64,000 nt of DNA from Strigamia acuminata (Eukaryota; Arthropoda; Chilopoda; Geophilomorpha; Linotaeniidae), in the NCBI GenBank assembly GCA_949358305.1, contig CASHSZ010000002.1:1-64000 (forward strand), written 5' to 3'. A program made the translations under genes and the position numbers. This document shows, in pieces, positions 1 through 9,646 of the stretch (the first letter of the stretch is position 1; every line of letters begins with the position of its first letter). The notes beneath the pieces were generated by a model. That model did not search any database, was not told the DNA's origin, and saw only the letters and a list, made by a program, of their open reading frames with translations.

Positions 1-1
1 T

Positions 2-1267
2 AGCCCAGTCGTGAACTTTGTTTTAATCCGGCTATTCTTCTGTCTTCTGGTCGTCCTCAAAGGATGGAAGGATGCTCACCTCGACGTCAAAAGTGCATAC
101 CTGTATGGGGACCTGAAGCACAAGGTGTACATGCGCATCCCCGCAGGTGCAACTTGTTCGAATCCCGGAAACGTCTGGCTGCTTGTTAAATCCCTCTACG
201 GACTTCACCAATCAGGGAGGGAGTGGTACGAAAAGTTGGATGGAACGCTTCGAGCCCTCGGTTTTCGGAAGATGCCCGCGTGCAATTGTGTGTACATATA
301 CGGCAATTGCGCCGTCATGTTAGTTTACGTGGACGACATCGTTCTCTTTTACGCTTCCGACACCGTGTTGACCCGGATTATCCGACTTATTTCGTCCAAA
401 TTCGACATCGTTAATCTTGGTCCCATCACGAGATTATTGGGAGTCGAATTCATTCGCGATGCCGGCCGAACTTTCATCACACAGCGTGGCTACATCACAA
501 AGCTCGTTAAGAAGTTCGAAGTTTCCATCAACCGTCTCGTAAAAGTTCCCGTCACACCTGGGACGACACTCGTGAAGGGGTCAACCGAGAATCTACCGGA
601 TTTTCCTTACCGATCCCTAATCGGTTCGCTTCTATTCCTCGCGTCGAGAACACGCCCCGATATCTTATTTTCGGTTATTTCGCTGAGCCAGTTCAATACA
701 TGTTACGACAAAACGCACATCCGAGCCCTCACACAAGTTCTCCAGTACGTGGCTAACACCGTCGACTATCGAATCGAACTTTCCAACTGTAATTCAAGTC
801 AACTGTGGGCTTTTACGGATGCGTCGTGGGCAAGCGATCAAGCAACGTCTTTGAGTTTCGGTGGCTATATCAACTTTATCGGAAATGTGCCTATTGGCTG
901 GTCGTGCCGAAAACAGTCAACGGTCGCATGTTCTACTATGGAGGCGGAATTTCTCTCTCTAGTGGAATGTGTTAAAGAATCCTTCTGGCTCGACCACATT
1001 TACTCCGAATTTCCAGTTCTCAACCGACAATCCCGACCAATGATTTATTCCGACGCTCTCTCGGCTATCCAGTTTACTGAAAATGACGTGGAAAATTCCA
1101 AGACCAAACATATCCGCGTCAAATATCATTGGCTGCGAGAGTGGTATAAGGCGGGATGTTTCGACCTTCATAAAGTATCCGGTGAACAGAACATTGCGGA
1201 CATTTTCACCAAATGGCTCGGTTCCGAACGTTTGAAGTCCTTAATCGACAAGATCTTCCGGCACTGA
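2..1267 (+). CDS. pol: Copia-1 pol, C-terminal fragment (reverse transcriptase and RNase H)
   Basis: The frame is open from base 2, so the true start lies off the window. The protein opens with SPVVNFV, equivalent to an internal Copia-2 segment. The RT palm carries LDVKSAYLYGDL and the catalytic YVDD box (LVYVDDIVLF, near base 325). The Copia RNase H domain follows, with TDASW, STMEAEF, YSDALSAIQF and the closing KTKHI/HWLREW and NIADIFTKWL blocks. RT and RNase H copy element RNA into DNA in cytoplasmic particles. No stop or frameshift is seen before the terminator at 1265-1267. It differs from Copia-2 at only a few residues, so both are recent copies of one family. Confidence 0.95.
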   Translation, partial: SPVVNFVLIRLFFCLLVVLKGWKDAHLDVKSAYLYGDLKHKVYMRIPAGATCSNPGNVWLLVKSLYGLHQSGREWYEKLDGTLRALGFRKMPACNCVYIYGNCAVMLVYVDDIVLFYASDTVLTRIIRLISSKFDIVNLGPITRLLGVEFIRDAGRTFITQRGYITKLVKKFEVSINRLVKVPVTPGTTLVKGSTENLPDFPYRSLIGSLLFLASRTRPDILFSVISLSQFNTCYDKTHIRALTQVLQYVANTVDYRIELSNCNSSQLWAFTDASWASDQATSLSFGGYINFIGNVPIGWSCRKQSTVACSTMEAEFLSLVECVKESFWLDHIYSEFPVLNRQSRPMIYSDALSAIQFTENDVENSKTKHIRVKYHWLREWYKAGCFDLHKVSGEQNIADIFTKWLGSERLKSLIDKIFRH

Positions 1268-1487
1268 TTTCACCGTGACTTTATTGTGACTTTCTTTATT
1301 TCTTATTCCCAATTGTGAGGATCATCGAGTTCCAGTGGGAATATTCGGGCTTATGTAGCGTTCTTCAATTATAGTACCCGGCTCGATGATTCGACTTTAT
1401 TATTTCTGTTTATTTTATCCGATATACACTGTAATTCCAGTATCTGTACATGATTTCCCCGATTCTATTTCCATCGAAAGGGGGAAT
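1268..1487 (+). other. Copia-1 3' untranslated region with polypurine tract
   Basis: This non-coding stretch lies between the pol stop and the LTR. The polypurine tract AAAGGGGG (1477-1484) primes plus-strand DNA synthesis and sits just before the LTR. A 9-bp inverted repeat, ATCATCGAG near 1321 and CTCGATGAT near 1382, brackets about 50 nt and is kept in Copia-2 (9747-9816). Confidence 0.8.
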
Positions 1488-2028
1488 TGTTGGTTTTTGA
1501 GAAACCCAAATGTTTTATGTCGATGTGATATAGAATCACATTTTGATTGTTTAGTTTAATTATCTCGATGTATTAATTCACATGTTTATTTACTTTGGTA
1601 TTATGTTTGCTTTATGCATTTAAGCATGAAGCATCATGCATTCCCTAGCTATATTTTTATGTTATCACATGTTTTACTTTATGTAATGCATAATTCCGAC
1701 ACAAGGTGTCGTTGCTTATGTTTTTCCCATCCAAGATGGCCGCGCACAGCGATGTGTGCTCTCCTATTGATTTTCCCTTTGAAAAGGATCCCATATGTAA
1801 GCTTTTTCTTGTTTATATTAAATGCCTATTATTTTAGAGTCTTTAGTATTGTTTTACAGCACCTTCTGTGCTATTTAAGCGCAGATAAGCGGCATTTTGC
1901 CGCGCGCTTTGTTTGGAATCGGTCACGTCGCTTTTACGTTCGTGTCAGAGACACGACGCCGCCATTTTCGCTTCCACACACTCGGTTTATACCGAATTTG
2001 CGCCGCTCGCCTCTGCTACTAACGTTCA
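1488..2028 (+). repeat. Copia-1 3' LTR (541 bp)
   Basis: It begins TGTTGG after the polypurine tract and ends GTTCA. It holds a YY1/PHO-like AAGATGGCC near 1733, a TATA-like TATTTAAG near 1873, a hairpin CGTGTC-aga-GACACG (1941-1955) and a second hairpin TCGGT-ttat-ACCGA near 1982. The U5 end carries CCTCTGCTAC, resembling the tRNA-iMet 3' end. The exact end is set by homology to Copia-2 and by resumption of BEL sequence. Confidence 0.85.
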
Positions 2029-2613
2029 CAATACGTTCGTGATTCGTCGTCTGCTACGAGTGTCGCCGTTCAACGTGACAACAGTCACGACTGGGACAGC
2101 TCTTGCGTTGAGTGCGAACTTTTGTGTGTCATCAGCGGGATTCTACGGTCGCCATATTGGATTTGGATAACACAACGCGCTGTGCTGAGAAGTCGATTCG
2201 CCCCTGGATTTATTGCTTTTCTTGTGTTTTTTCATTCAGTGCATTTATTTTGGAGGTTTTGTTTGCATGAGGGTATTGTTTTGGGTATTCTTTTTGGTGT
2301 TATTGCTGTTTCATATGCTAATCTTAAGGGAAATTTAGTAAAAGTGAATTTTATTGCAAATCGTTTTAGTGTTTTCTTTAATTTTATGCATGCATCTCCA
2401 TATAACTGGCATAACCAGGGGAGATTTAGATTTTTTGAAGCTAGTTACTGGTCAGTCTCTCATTGCAAGGGCTGTCAGTTATTAACGCTAAAATTTGATA
2501 GTGGTTTTCGTGCAAAATTCGTTCCGTACGAATCGCCGAAAATATTTCAAACTTGTGTAGGACTTTTTGAGTCACGTTTTTCATACGTGATCAAGGTCGC
2601 TCGTGTGTTCTAG
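2029..2613 (+). CDS. BEL-1 leader ORF0, 3' portion (conserved, unknown function)
   Basis: From the first base after the Copia-1 LTR this frame is open for 194 codons, ending at 2611-2613, 220 nt before the gag ATG. It aligns in frame with ORF0 of BEL-3 although the DNA is clearly diverged. Shared blocks include QYVR, VQRD followed by S-x-D, ITQR-x-VL-x-S-x-FAPG-x-IAF and later YG/FG-(I/V) segments. Conservative residue changes with the frame kept suggest selection on a protein. Hydrophobic stretches near its middle could be membrane segments. The N-terminal part is off the window or replaced by Copia-1. I do not recognise the family. A structured leader RNA is the alternative, but it would not preserve codon phase. 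Confidence 0.55.
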   Translation, partial: QYVRDSSSATSVAVQRDNSHDWDSSCVECELLCVISGILRSPYWIWITQRAVLRSRFAPGFIAFLVFFHSVHLFWRFCLHEGIVLGILFGVIAVSYANLKGNLVKVNFIANRFSVFFNFMHASPYNWHNQGRFRFFEASYWSVSHCKGCQLLTLKFDSGFRAKFVPYESPKIFQTCVGLFESRFSYVIKVARVF

Positions 2614-2833
2614 CATCCTTGATTGTTAAAACACTCGATATTCTTGTGCATTTTCATTTGATTTTTTGTCATTTGGGCAATTAAACGTTGAAAAATTCTG
2701 TGTATTTTTGGGGGATAAAATTGAGAATTTTATTCTTTTAAAAAAAAATTGAAAGTGAAGTGTTTTTTGTCAAACGAGATTTTATTTTCCTTTTCGCAAT
2801 TTGCAGCCGTGAATTTGTGAGAGGAGAGAAAAC
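2614..2833 (+). other. BEL-1 pre-gag untranslated region with putative 3' splice site
   Basis: An AT-rich stretch with a GGGGGATAAAATT block (near 2710) that BEL-3 has in duplicate. A pyrimidine-rich tract followed by TTTGCAG ends at 2806, 27 nt before the gag ATG. BEL-3 has the equivalent TTTCACAG 30 nt before its gag ATG. This may be a splice acceptor that brings gag close to the 5' end of an mRNA. Confidence 0.45.
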
Positions 2834-5800
2834 ATGGCAGATCCTTCCGTGCAAAACATGCTCACTCCAGAACAACTCGAAATTATGGAGACGAGATGGG
2901 AAGCGCTACTCACTTCACTCTCCGCTTTGCTGACTGTATCGGAGCAGACCAGCGACCCGGGAGAGTTGGAGGCGCTGTTATCTACAGCAAATATTCGAGA
3001 AACACGAGCTGTCAATGAACTCAATGATCTTCAAACACATTCCGAACATATATTTTATCTTGAAGCCATTGAAAAACTCGAGGCAGTTCAAACAAGAGTA
3101 GATCTTCTCCGCGGACGTTGGGAAGTATCGAAACGGTCCCTTCCTACACTGGGAGGACGACTAAACATGTCAACTGCATCTGGCGGTAATACGACAATGA
3201 ATGCTTCTTTCCGAAAAAACCAGAAGTTGCCAAAATTGGAGTCTGTGAAGTTCGATGGGGACATTTTGAAGTACAAGACTTTCAAAAGTAACTTTGAAAC
3301 TTCAGTACATAAGGACCCAGACTTGAGCGACGTGGAAAAGCTTCAATATCTACAGACAATGTGTGTTGGCGAAGCAGCCACTTTGATTTCAACTTTTCCC
3401 TTGATCGAAGAATCCTACCATTTGGCTCGAGAAGAGTTGGAGAGAAACTACGGGGATGAGGACGCACAGCAAACTGCCCTCATCAGATCAATTCGAGAAA
3501 TGAAAATTGTTACAAGTGTTTATCCAACTAAAGCGTTAAGAACAAATTTAACCAAAATTTCTTCCACCGTCAGACTCCTTGAGCAGTTGAAAATACCAAT
3601 ACAAACTTCAGGTGCTTTTCTCATGCCGGATATTATCAGCAAATTTCCAACTCAGATGGCATTGCGTTTTTATCAGGTGCATGGAATTCAAAACAAGAAC
3701 ATTATGACACTACTTGACTTTTTCTTGAAAGAAGTAGCTATGGCGGAAAGAACTGACAATTCATCTCATCAAGAAAAGGTGAAGAAAGAAAAAACTGAAG
3801 CCGAAAAAAGCAAGCAAAAAGGTTCCATGACGACTTGCGCTGCGACACAGGATTCCAAGCAATCAACCAGTGCCAAAGTCAAGCAGGAAACAAAACAAGA
3901 AAGCAAACCTGCTAATACGAAGAGCATCAAGTGCATTTTTTGCGAAGAGGATCACCTTAATGGTTCCTGCAAAAAAGAAATTGAGATCAACGCAAAAATC
4001 GAATTGATCAAGAAAAACAGGCTTTGCTTCAATTGTTTCAGAACTGGCCATCGCGTCGGGGACTGTAAAGTGAAGTTTTCCTGCAAACATTGTGGCGGAA
4101 GACACCACTCCACCATTTGCAAGAAATCGGATGTGAAGAATTCATCAAGCGTTGTCGAGAAGCCCAAGGAGCCACAAGTGACAACACACGTCTCGTGCGC
4201 GATTTCCGCGACTCTTCAATTAATGATATTCACTGCGAACCTCAAAACCAAAAATAGAGGATTCCACAACATCCGAGGAATGATAGATCCAGGCGGCCAC
4301 CGATCTTTCATAACAACTGAGTTGATAAACAGGATTAAGTTGAAAAAGTGCGGCAGCATTTCGGCCACGACACAACGCTTCAATGATTCTACTCCTGCTT
4401 CAACGGATTATGGCGTTTTTAACGTTACTTTGAAAAGCAGAAATGACACGCAAGAAATCAAAATGACAATGCTATCGGTCGAAAACCTACCAAAAGTGCA
4501 AGGAATCCTAAACTCCAAGGTAATAGAAAAAGTGAAAGGATTAAATCTTGAGTTGGCTGAAGAATTGCCTGCCAAAACATTCCAAATTGACATTTTATTA
4601 GGAGTGGATGTTTGGTGGAAAATTCTAAAGGACGGCAAGAAGAAAATCAACGAGGATTTGGGCCTTATAAACACTTTATTTGGCTGGGTTCTCACCGGTG
4701 CAGCTGGAAACATCAATTTGTTTGATGATGAAGCCGACTTAACCACGTGTTGCAACACTTGTAACGTTGATATAAATGAAAAGTTGGACAAGCTCTGGAA
4801 TTTGGAGGCAATCGGGATAGATTCGGGAGAAAAGGATTCCGACTTTATTCGAGACCGATTCGAATCCACGACAAAACGTTTGGAGGATGGACGCTATGAA
4901 GTGATGCTCCCCTTCAATGGACAAGAAAAAGAGTTAGAATCGAATTGGGAGTTGGCGATGAATCAACTTGCAAATACGCTGAAAAGAATAGATGCAAATG
5001 AGGACTATAAAAAACGTTACGACGACTCGATGTGGCAGTACATCGAGGAAAATCACGCGGAAGAAGTCCCAAAGGAGGAACGTTTTCTCAAGAAGGGAAT
5101 ATATAATATACCTCACCACCCCGTCATAAAAGAGGATCGAGATACTTCCAAATTTAGAATAGTGTTCAACGCGTCTTCATCAAACAAGGGAAAACTTTCC
5201 CTCAATGACTGTTTATTTCCGGGACCTTCCCTCAACCCTGACTTAATTCTTGTTATTGTGAGATTTCGTCTCTATTGCATCCCGATTATAGCAGATATTA
5301 AACAAGCATTCCTGCAAGTTATGATCAACCCAACTCAAAGAAACTTTTTACGCTTTCTGTGGGTGGCTCGTGATTATTTTAAACAGCCTTATTCGTGGCA
5401 AAACCTGTGGAACAACCTTATGATCCTGAGAATGATCGTCGTGCCCTTTGGTGTTATTTCCTCACCATTCCTCCTATGCGCAACCATTCGAAAACATGCA
5501 AAACAATTCGAGAAAACACACGCCGAAGAAGTTGATGCGCTAGATGATGGAATTTTTATGGATGACTTAACATCTGGAGGAGATTTTCCAGCCGACACGA
5601 CGACACATTGGGAGAGGTTAAAAATGATTTTAGACAGCGGAAAACTTCCCCTTGTGAAGTGGGCGACTTGCAGTAAAGACGTCTTCGACAACTTGAAAAA
5701 AGAGGGATTCCACATGCGGGGCGAAGACTTTTCTAGTCTTGGAATCATTAAAATGCTCGGCATACTTTGGGACACAGAAAAGGACATGATAATGTTTAAA

Positions 5801-8065
5801 ATACCGAAAATTGGAAAAATTCCGATTACGAAGCGAGAAGTTGTCTCATTTTTAGCATCAATTTTCGATCCCATGGGACTCTTGGCTCCTGTGATTCTTC
5901 AAATGAAATTGCTCATTCAAGCGATCTGGGCTCGGACGAAAAAATGGGATGAAAAGATTCTTGATTCGGAGAAAAAAGAAATTGAAGAATGGAATTTCGA
6001 CATCCAACAACTCAAGGAACTAAAAGTTCAACGTTGGTTAAATACTTATTCAAGTCAAGACATAACCCTAGAAGTTTTTTGTGACGCCAGCACAAAAGCA
6101 TTTGGCTGCACGATTTTTGTCGTCAACGTGGAGGGCAAAAGAAAATTGTTGTTAAGTAAATGCCGTATTGCGCCGGCCAAAAAAGTAACTCTTCCTCGAC
6201 TCGAATTAACAGCAGCAGTGGTTGGAGTCAGAATGACAAAATATCTGCTCGAGAACTTTCTTCCTGGATATCCTGTCGCTGAAGTTCGTTACTTCTCGGA
6301 CTCCACTATCACACTAGCCTGGATTAATTCTGACAAAAACGTGTGGAAGCCTTATGTCTCGAACCGTGTTCAGGAAATTATTTCCTTTTCCAAGCCTGAG
6401 CAATGGTCCCATGTGCCAACCGAATTCAACCCCGCAGACCTATTGACCCGTCCACACAACTCAAAAACATTGATGAACAATAAACTTTGGTGGGACGGAG
6501 TTGATGTATCAAAACTGGAAAAGAAAGAAATTCTACAGGAAAACCCACCCGATGAAGAGAGAAAAATAATTGTTATGACTATTCAAGTTAAAGAGAACTT
6601 TGTCTACAAATTTTTCCGACGTTTTAGCAACTACAACCGACTTTTGAGAGTGTTTTCCTACATAATGAGATGGAAAAGTCAACTTGTTCGCGGTGAGCCC
6701 CTCTCGCCACTCGAGTTGGAGGCAAACCAACTGAAGATCCTAAAACTTTCGCAGAAATTACATTTTTTGGAGGAAGTTGAGGATGTGAAAAACAAAAAGG
6801 AATTAAGCAAACATTCCACTTTAAGGAATTTCGAGCTCTTTATTGACGAAAACGGATTACTTAGACTTCATAGCCGTTTGAAAAAATCTTTGTTGACTTT
6901 TGATGAGGTCTATCCAATTATTTTACATTACGATAGTTGGATAACACGACTGTTGATTAGAAAAGCACATCTAGAACTACTTCACGGTGATATTAGTGAA
7001 ACCCTTTATCACTTACGTGATCAATTTTGGATTATAAGAGGAAGGAAAACAATTCAAACAGTTATTCGAGAGTGTGCAATTTGCAGACGTGCTAAACTTG
7101 CGAGAAATAACCCTTCTACTGGTGACCTTCCCACTGAACGTGTAACTCCAGCGGCTCCATTCCAACACACTGGAATTGATCATCTTGGACCCATTTATGT
7201 TGGCAACAACAAAAAGGAACGGAAAAAGGTTTATATTCTTTTATTCACGTGCATGGTGACAAGAAGCATACACTTAGAAGTGTCCGAGGATCTTTCTGTT
7301 CCCAAGTTTTTATTAGCAATGCGACGATTTGGAGCTCGCTTTGGCTATCCTGCCAAAATATTCTCGGATAATAGCAAAACATTCGAACGTGGTAGTGTGG
7401 AGTTACAATCATGGGGCAAGCTCATTGGTCACAAGGACATACAGACTTTCTTATCTGAAAAAAGAGTGTTATGGACTTTTATTCCACCACTGTCCCCCTG
7501 GATGGGAGGGGCATGGGAACGCCTTGTCCGTTCAGTTAAGGATAAACTTCGAAAAACTTTGCTTCGATATACCGTTGATTTAGAGACTCTTCAAACTTTA
7601 GCTTTGGAAATTAGTTCCGTATTAAATTCCCGACCTTTGTCCTACGTTCCCGACAGTGTAGATGGAGGCAGAATTTTGGCGCCTGAAAATTTTTTAACCG
7701 GTGGTTTACCAAAATACCTTATAAACAAAAAATTGAGTGCCATCAAAAAGACAGATTTAAGAAAATTAGACATTAAACGCAGACAGTTCATTTGGGAATT
7801 TTGGAGAGTGTGGAGAAAAAGTTACCTTATGCAATTGCGAAATTTTTACGAGACCAAAGGCGATAAAAATTTCAAAAACCCCAAAGTGAATCAGATCGTG
7901 TTGTTAGAAAAAATAGGAACAAATCCCTATTTTTGGCCACTTGCCCGGATAAAGGAGATTTTTTCCGGTGAGGATGGTTTTACTCGAGTCATTAAAGTAG
8001 TGCTACCAGATGGACGTGAACTGAAAAGATCAGTTAAGCATGTGAGAGCTCTTGAACTGGACTGA
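2834..8065 (+). CDS. gag-pol: BEL-1 Gag-Pol polyprotein (1743 aa, intact)
   Basis: One uninterrupted frame. ATG 2834 is preferred because BEL-3 has the same start (MAEP/MADP) at the same distance from the putative splice site. Gag is at the N-terminus (coiled, DUF1759-like), followed by three Cys/His knuckles near residues 367, 398 and 417. The aspartic protease site is near residue 485 but reads D-P-G where D-S/T-G is expected. RT follows, with RIVFNAS, ADIKQAFLQV and catalytic FMDD at residues 908-911 instead of YxDD. Then come RNase H (FCDAST, LPRLELTAA, SDSTITLAW) and integrase, with an HHCC zinc domain (HGDISETLYH ... CAICRR), catalytic D in TGIDHLG, D in FSDNSK and E in PWMGGAWER. The C-terminal region is DUF5641-like. 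The length is usual for BEL/Pao. Confidence 0.96.
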   Translation: MADPSVQNMLTPEQLEIMETRWEALLTSLSALLTVSEQTSDPGELEALLSTANIRETRAVNELNDLQTHSEHIFYLEAIEKLEAVQTRVDLLRGRWEVSKRSLPTLGGRLNMSTASGGNTTMNASFRKNQKLPKLESVKFDGDILKYKTFKSNFETSVHKDPDLSDVEKLQYLQTMCVGEAATLISTFPLIEESYHLAREELERNYGDEDAQQTALIRSIREMKIVTSVYPTKALRTNLTKISSTVRLLEQLKIPIQTSGAFLMPDIISKFPTQMALRFYQVHGIQNKNIMTLLDFFLKEVAMAERTDNSSHQEKVKKEKTEAEKSKQKGSMTTCAATQDSKQSTSAKVKQETKQESKPANTKSIKCIFCEEDHLNGSCKKEIEINAKIELIKKNRLCFNCFRTGHRVGDCKVKFSCKHCGGRHHSTICKKSDVKNSSSVVEKPKEPQVTTHVSCAISATLQLMIFTANLKTKNRGFHNIRGMIDPGGHRSFITTELINRIKLKKCGSISATTQRFNDSTPASTDYGVFNVTLKSRNDTQEIKMTMLSVENLPKVQGILNSKVIEKVKGLNLELAEELPAKTFQIDILLGVDVWWKILKDGKKKINEDLGLINTLFGWVLTGAAGNINLFDDEADLTTCCNTCNVDINEKLDKLWNLEAIGIDSGEKDSDFIRDRFESTTKRLEDGRYEVMLPFNGQEKELESNWELAMNQLANTLKRIDANEDYKKRYDDSMWQYIEENHAEEVPKEERFLKKGIYNIPHHPVIKEDRDTSKFRIVFNASSSNKGKLSLNDCLFPGPSLNPDLILVIVRFRLYCIPIIADIKQAFLQVMINPTQRNFLRFLWVARDYFKQPYSWQNLWNNLMILRMIVVPFGVISSPFLLCATIRKHAKQFEKTHAEEVDALDDGIFMDDLTSGGDFPADTTTHWERLKMILDSGKLPLVKWATCSKDVFDNLKKEGFHMRGEDFSSLGIIKMLGILWDTEKDMIMFKIPKIGKIPITKREVVSFLASIFDPMGLLAPVILQMKLLIQAIWARTKKWDEKILDSEKKEIEEWNFDIQQLKELKVQRWLNTYSSQDITLEVFCDASTKAFGCTIFVVNVEGKRKLLLSKCRIAPAKKVTLPRLELTAAVVGVRMTKYLLENFLPGYPVAEVRYFSDSTITLAWINSDKNVWKPYVSNRVQEIISFSKPEQWSHVPTEFNPADLLTRPHNSKTLMNNKLWWDGVDVSKLEKKEILQENPPDEERKIIVMTIQVKENFVYKFFRRFSNYNRLLRVFSYIMRWKSQLVRGEPLSPLELEANQLKILKLSQKLHFLEEVEDVKNKKELSKHSTLRNFELFIDENGLLRLHSRLKKSLLTFDEVYPIILHYDSWITRLLIRKAHLELLHGDISETLYHLRDQFWIIRGRKTIQTVIRECAICRRAKLARNNPSTGDLPTERVTPAAPFQHTGIDHLGPIYVGNNKKERKKVYILLFTCMVTRSIHLEVSEDLSVPKFLLAMRRFGARFGYPAKIFSDNSKTFERGSVELQSWGKLIGHKDIQTFLSEKRVLWTFIPPLSPWMGGAWERLVRSVKDKLRKTLLRYTVDLETLQTLALEISSVLNSRPLSYVPDSVDGGRILAPENFLTGGLPKYLINKKLSAIKKTDLRKLDIKRRQFIWEFWRVWRKSYLMQLRNFYETKGDKNFKNPKVNQIVLLEKIGTNPYFWPLARIKEIFSGEDGFTRVIKVVLPDGRELKRSVKHVRALELD

Positions 8066-8118
8066 TTTGTTTGAACTCGTTGTGTTTTCTCTTCTCTGTT
8101 CTCTCGCCGGCAATTCGC
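8066..8118 (+). other. BEL-1 pre-LTR tract (pyrimidine-rich)
   Basis: These 53 bases lie between the pol stop and the 3' LTR. Where a polypurine tract is expected the sequence is pyrimidine-rich and ends CTCTCGCCGGCAATTCGC. The same tract occurs in BEL-2 (27040-27098) and BEL-4 (41480-41539, minus). A hairpin CGCTGT-tgcaag-ACAGCG spans the junction with the LTR. Confidence 0.6.
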
Positions 8119-9102
8119 TGTTGCAAGACAGCGTGGAAGAATTGTTGTGCTGAGATAGTGTCAATAAATATTACTAATTGCTTTGATTTGTTTAATTTTC
8201 CTTTAGTGTTTTATTTTTCATAATTAACTGATATTTTTCACTTTACAGGAATTTTGACTTATTAAAATGCTTTTCACTGATTTTTATTGTCACTTTTCGA
8301 TTTAATGTAGTGTTAATACCTTGCTATTATTTTATTTGTGTCCTTTTGAGTGCATTTATGAACCTTTCTATTAATTTTCCCTGATTTTGTGTTTATTGCG
8401 TGCAGTTCTAGTGTTTTCTTCGTTTTCTGGCATACATTTGCGATGCTAGATACGTCATTTTTCGTTTCCTAGCGGACTTTTGCTTCCGTCTTCTAACCTT
8501 TCGTTTTGTGCTTTAGAATTCATTTGGATTTCTTTTTACATTTGTTTCTGACTAATTCGAGTCTGATCTTTCTTTCTGGATGCATTAGAACTGCCCAAAA
8601 TGCTTCGTTCGGTTGTTTCGAACGTTCGTTGTCGGCTGCCGTAAAAGCGTAGCCGAGAATGTTCGGTTCGATCAACATATTCGTATTTATTAAACTTGTG
8701 TGTATTCATTCAGTATTTTGTGAAGAGAATTAATAATTATTCTTGTATTTTAATCGATACTTTATTCGTTATTTACATTAAGTGCTTTTTATTCCAATTT
8801 CGAATTGTTTTGACGCTTTTGCAATGTTCGCCGGACGCCATGTTTGATCCAACACCTTTGTTATGTTCGCCGGTCGCCATGTTTGTCCCAAGCGACGATT
8901 ACACAATGTAACCGTTATTTTTGTATTTTATATCTTATAATTTGCATGTACTATTTCATTGCGTTATTATTCAGTGTGTATTCTTTGATAATTTTGTGTT
9001 TTTGTTGCGATCAAAATTCAAATGTAAACGTTACGTCATTTTCGAAGCCTGTGATTGGCTATTTTCAATCCTTTCTTTCCGAGATCGGTTTTTTGCAAAT
9101 AT
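8119..9102 (+). repeat. BEL-1 3' LTR, left segment (interrupted by Copia-2)
   Basis: It starts TGTTGCAAGACAGC, the same as the other three BEL LTRs, and stops at the Copia-2 insertion after target AATAT (9098-9102). It holds a degenerate CRE (TACGTCAT near 8451), two CGCCATGTTT motifs (8836-8887) and an inverted CCAAT box (GTGATTGGCT near 9050). The segment continues at 23089. Confidence 0.9.
9098..9102. other. Target-site duplication of Copia-2 (AATAT), left copy
   Basis: AATAT directly precedes the TGAAGGG end of Copia-2 and is repeated at 23084-23088 after the TTGACCAACA end. The undisturbed site is seen in the BEL-2 and BEL-3 LTRs (GCAAATATCTCATTG). Confidence 0.95.
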
Positions 9103-9646
9103 TGAAGGGCAGCAGAGGAGAGCAGCGCAAAATTCGGTGCAAACCGAAGCGTGGAAACGTGCGCGGGCGCCGTGTCACTGACACGGACGTAGCGACGATG
9201 CTACAAATTGCCGAGACGAGTGCGCGCGGCCTAATGCCACTCATATGCGCCTAAACTAATTGTCAACAGCACAGGAGGTGCTCTAAATGAAATGCAATGC
9301 ACTAAAAACATAAAACTTTACTGAAATGAATTGAAATCTTACATAAATGTCCATTTTCCAGGTGGAGAGAAACAGACAAGCACCAAACCGTGTGCGCGGC
9401 CATCTTGGATGGTGAAAAGTACAAGGATGACACCTGGTGTCGGAATTAGGCGTTACATAAACAAAAAAACTAGAGAATGCATGGTACTCCATGCTTAAGT
9501 ACACAAAACGAGGTAAATATATAAATAATCATAAATAAAGTCGAGAATTGAATTATCACAACAAATACACTTGGATAATTAATAAACAAAAGATCAAATG
9601 TGATCCTATATCACATCGACACACTTTGGGCTATTTTTGACCAACA
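9103..9646 (-). repeat. Copia-2 3' LTR (544 bp)
   Basis: On the minus strand it runs TGTTGGTC...CCCTTCA. It contains CCAAGATGGCC (YY1/PHO-like, near 9398-9408), the hairpin CGTGTCA-c-TGACACG (9171-9185) and a second hairpin TTCGGT-gcaa-ACCGAA near 9133. It appears identical to the copy at 22540-23083. Confidence 0.95.

Larger units (their letters stand above)
1..2028 (+). mobile_element. Copia-1: Ty1/Copia LTR retrotransposon, 3' part only
   Basis: The 3' part of a Copia element runs in from the left edge of the window: end of pol, a short 3' untranslated stretch, a polypurine tract and the 3' LTR. It belongs to the same family as Copia-2, with near-identical RT/RNase H protein and matching LTR architecture. 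It is inserted in the leader of BEL-1: immediately after its LTR the BEL ORF0 frame resumes with QYVR, as in BEL-3. The left half and its target-site copy lie outside the window. Confidence 0.93.

Noticed and set aside
1614-2042. 142-codon frame across the Copia-1 LTR
   Set aside because: Lies in LTR regulatory sequence and has no counterpart in the Copia-2 LTR frame.
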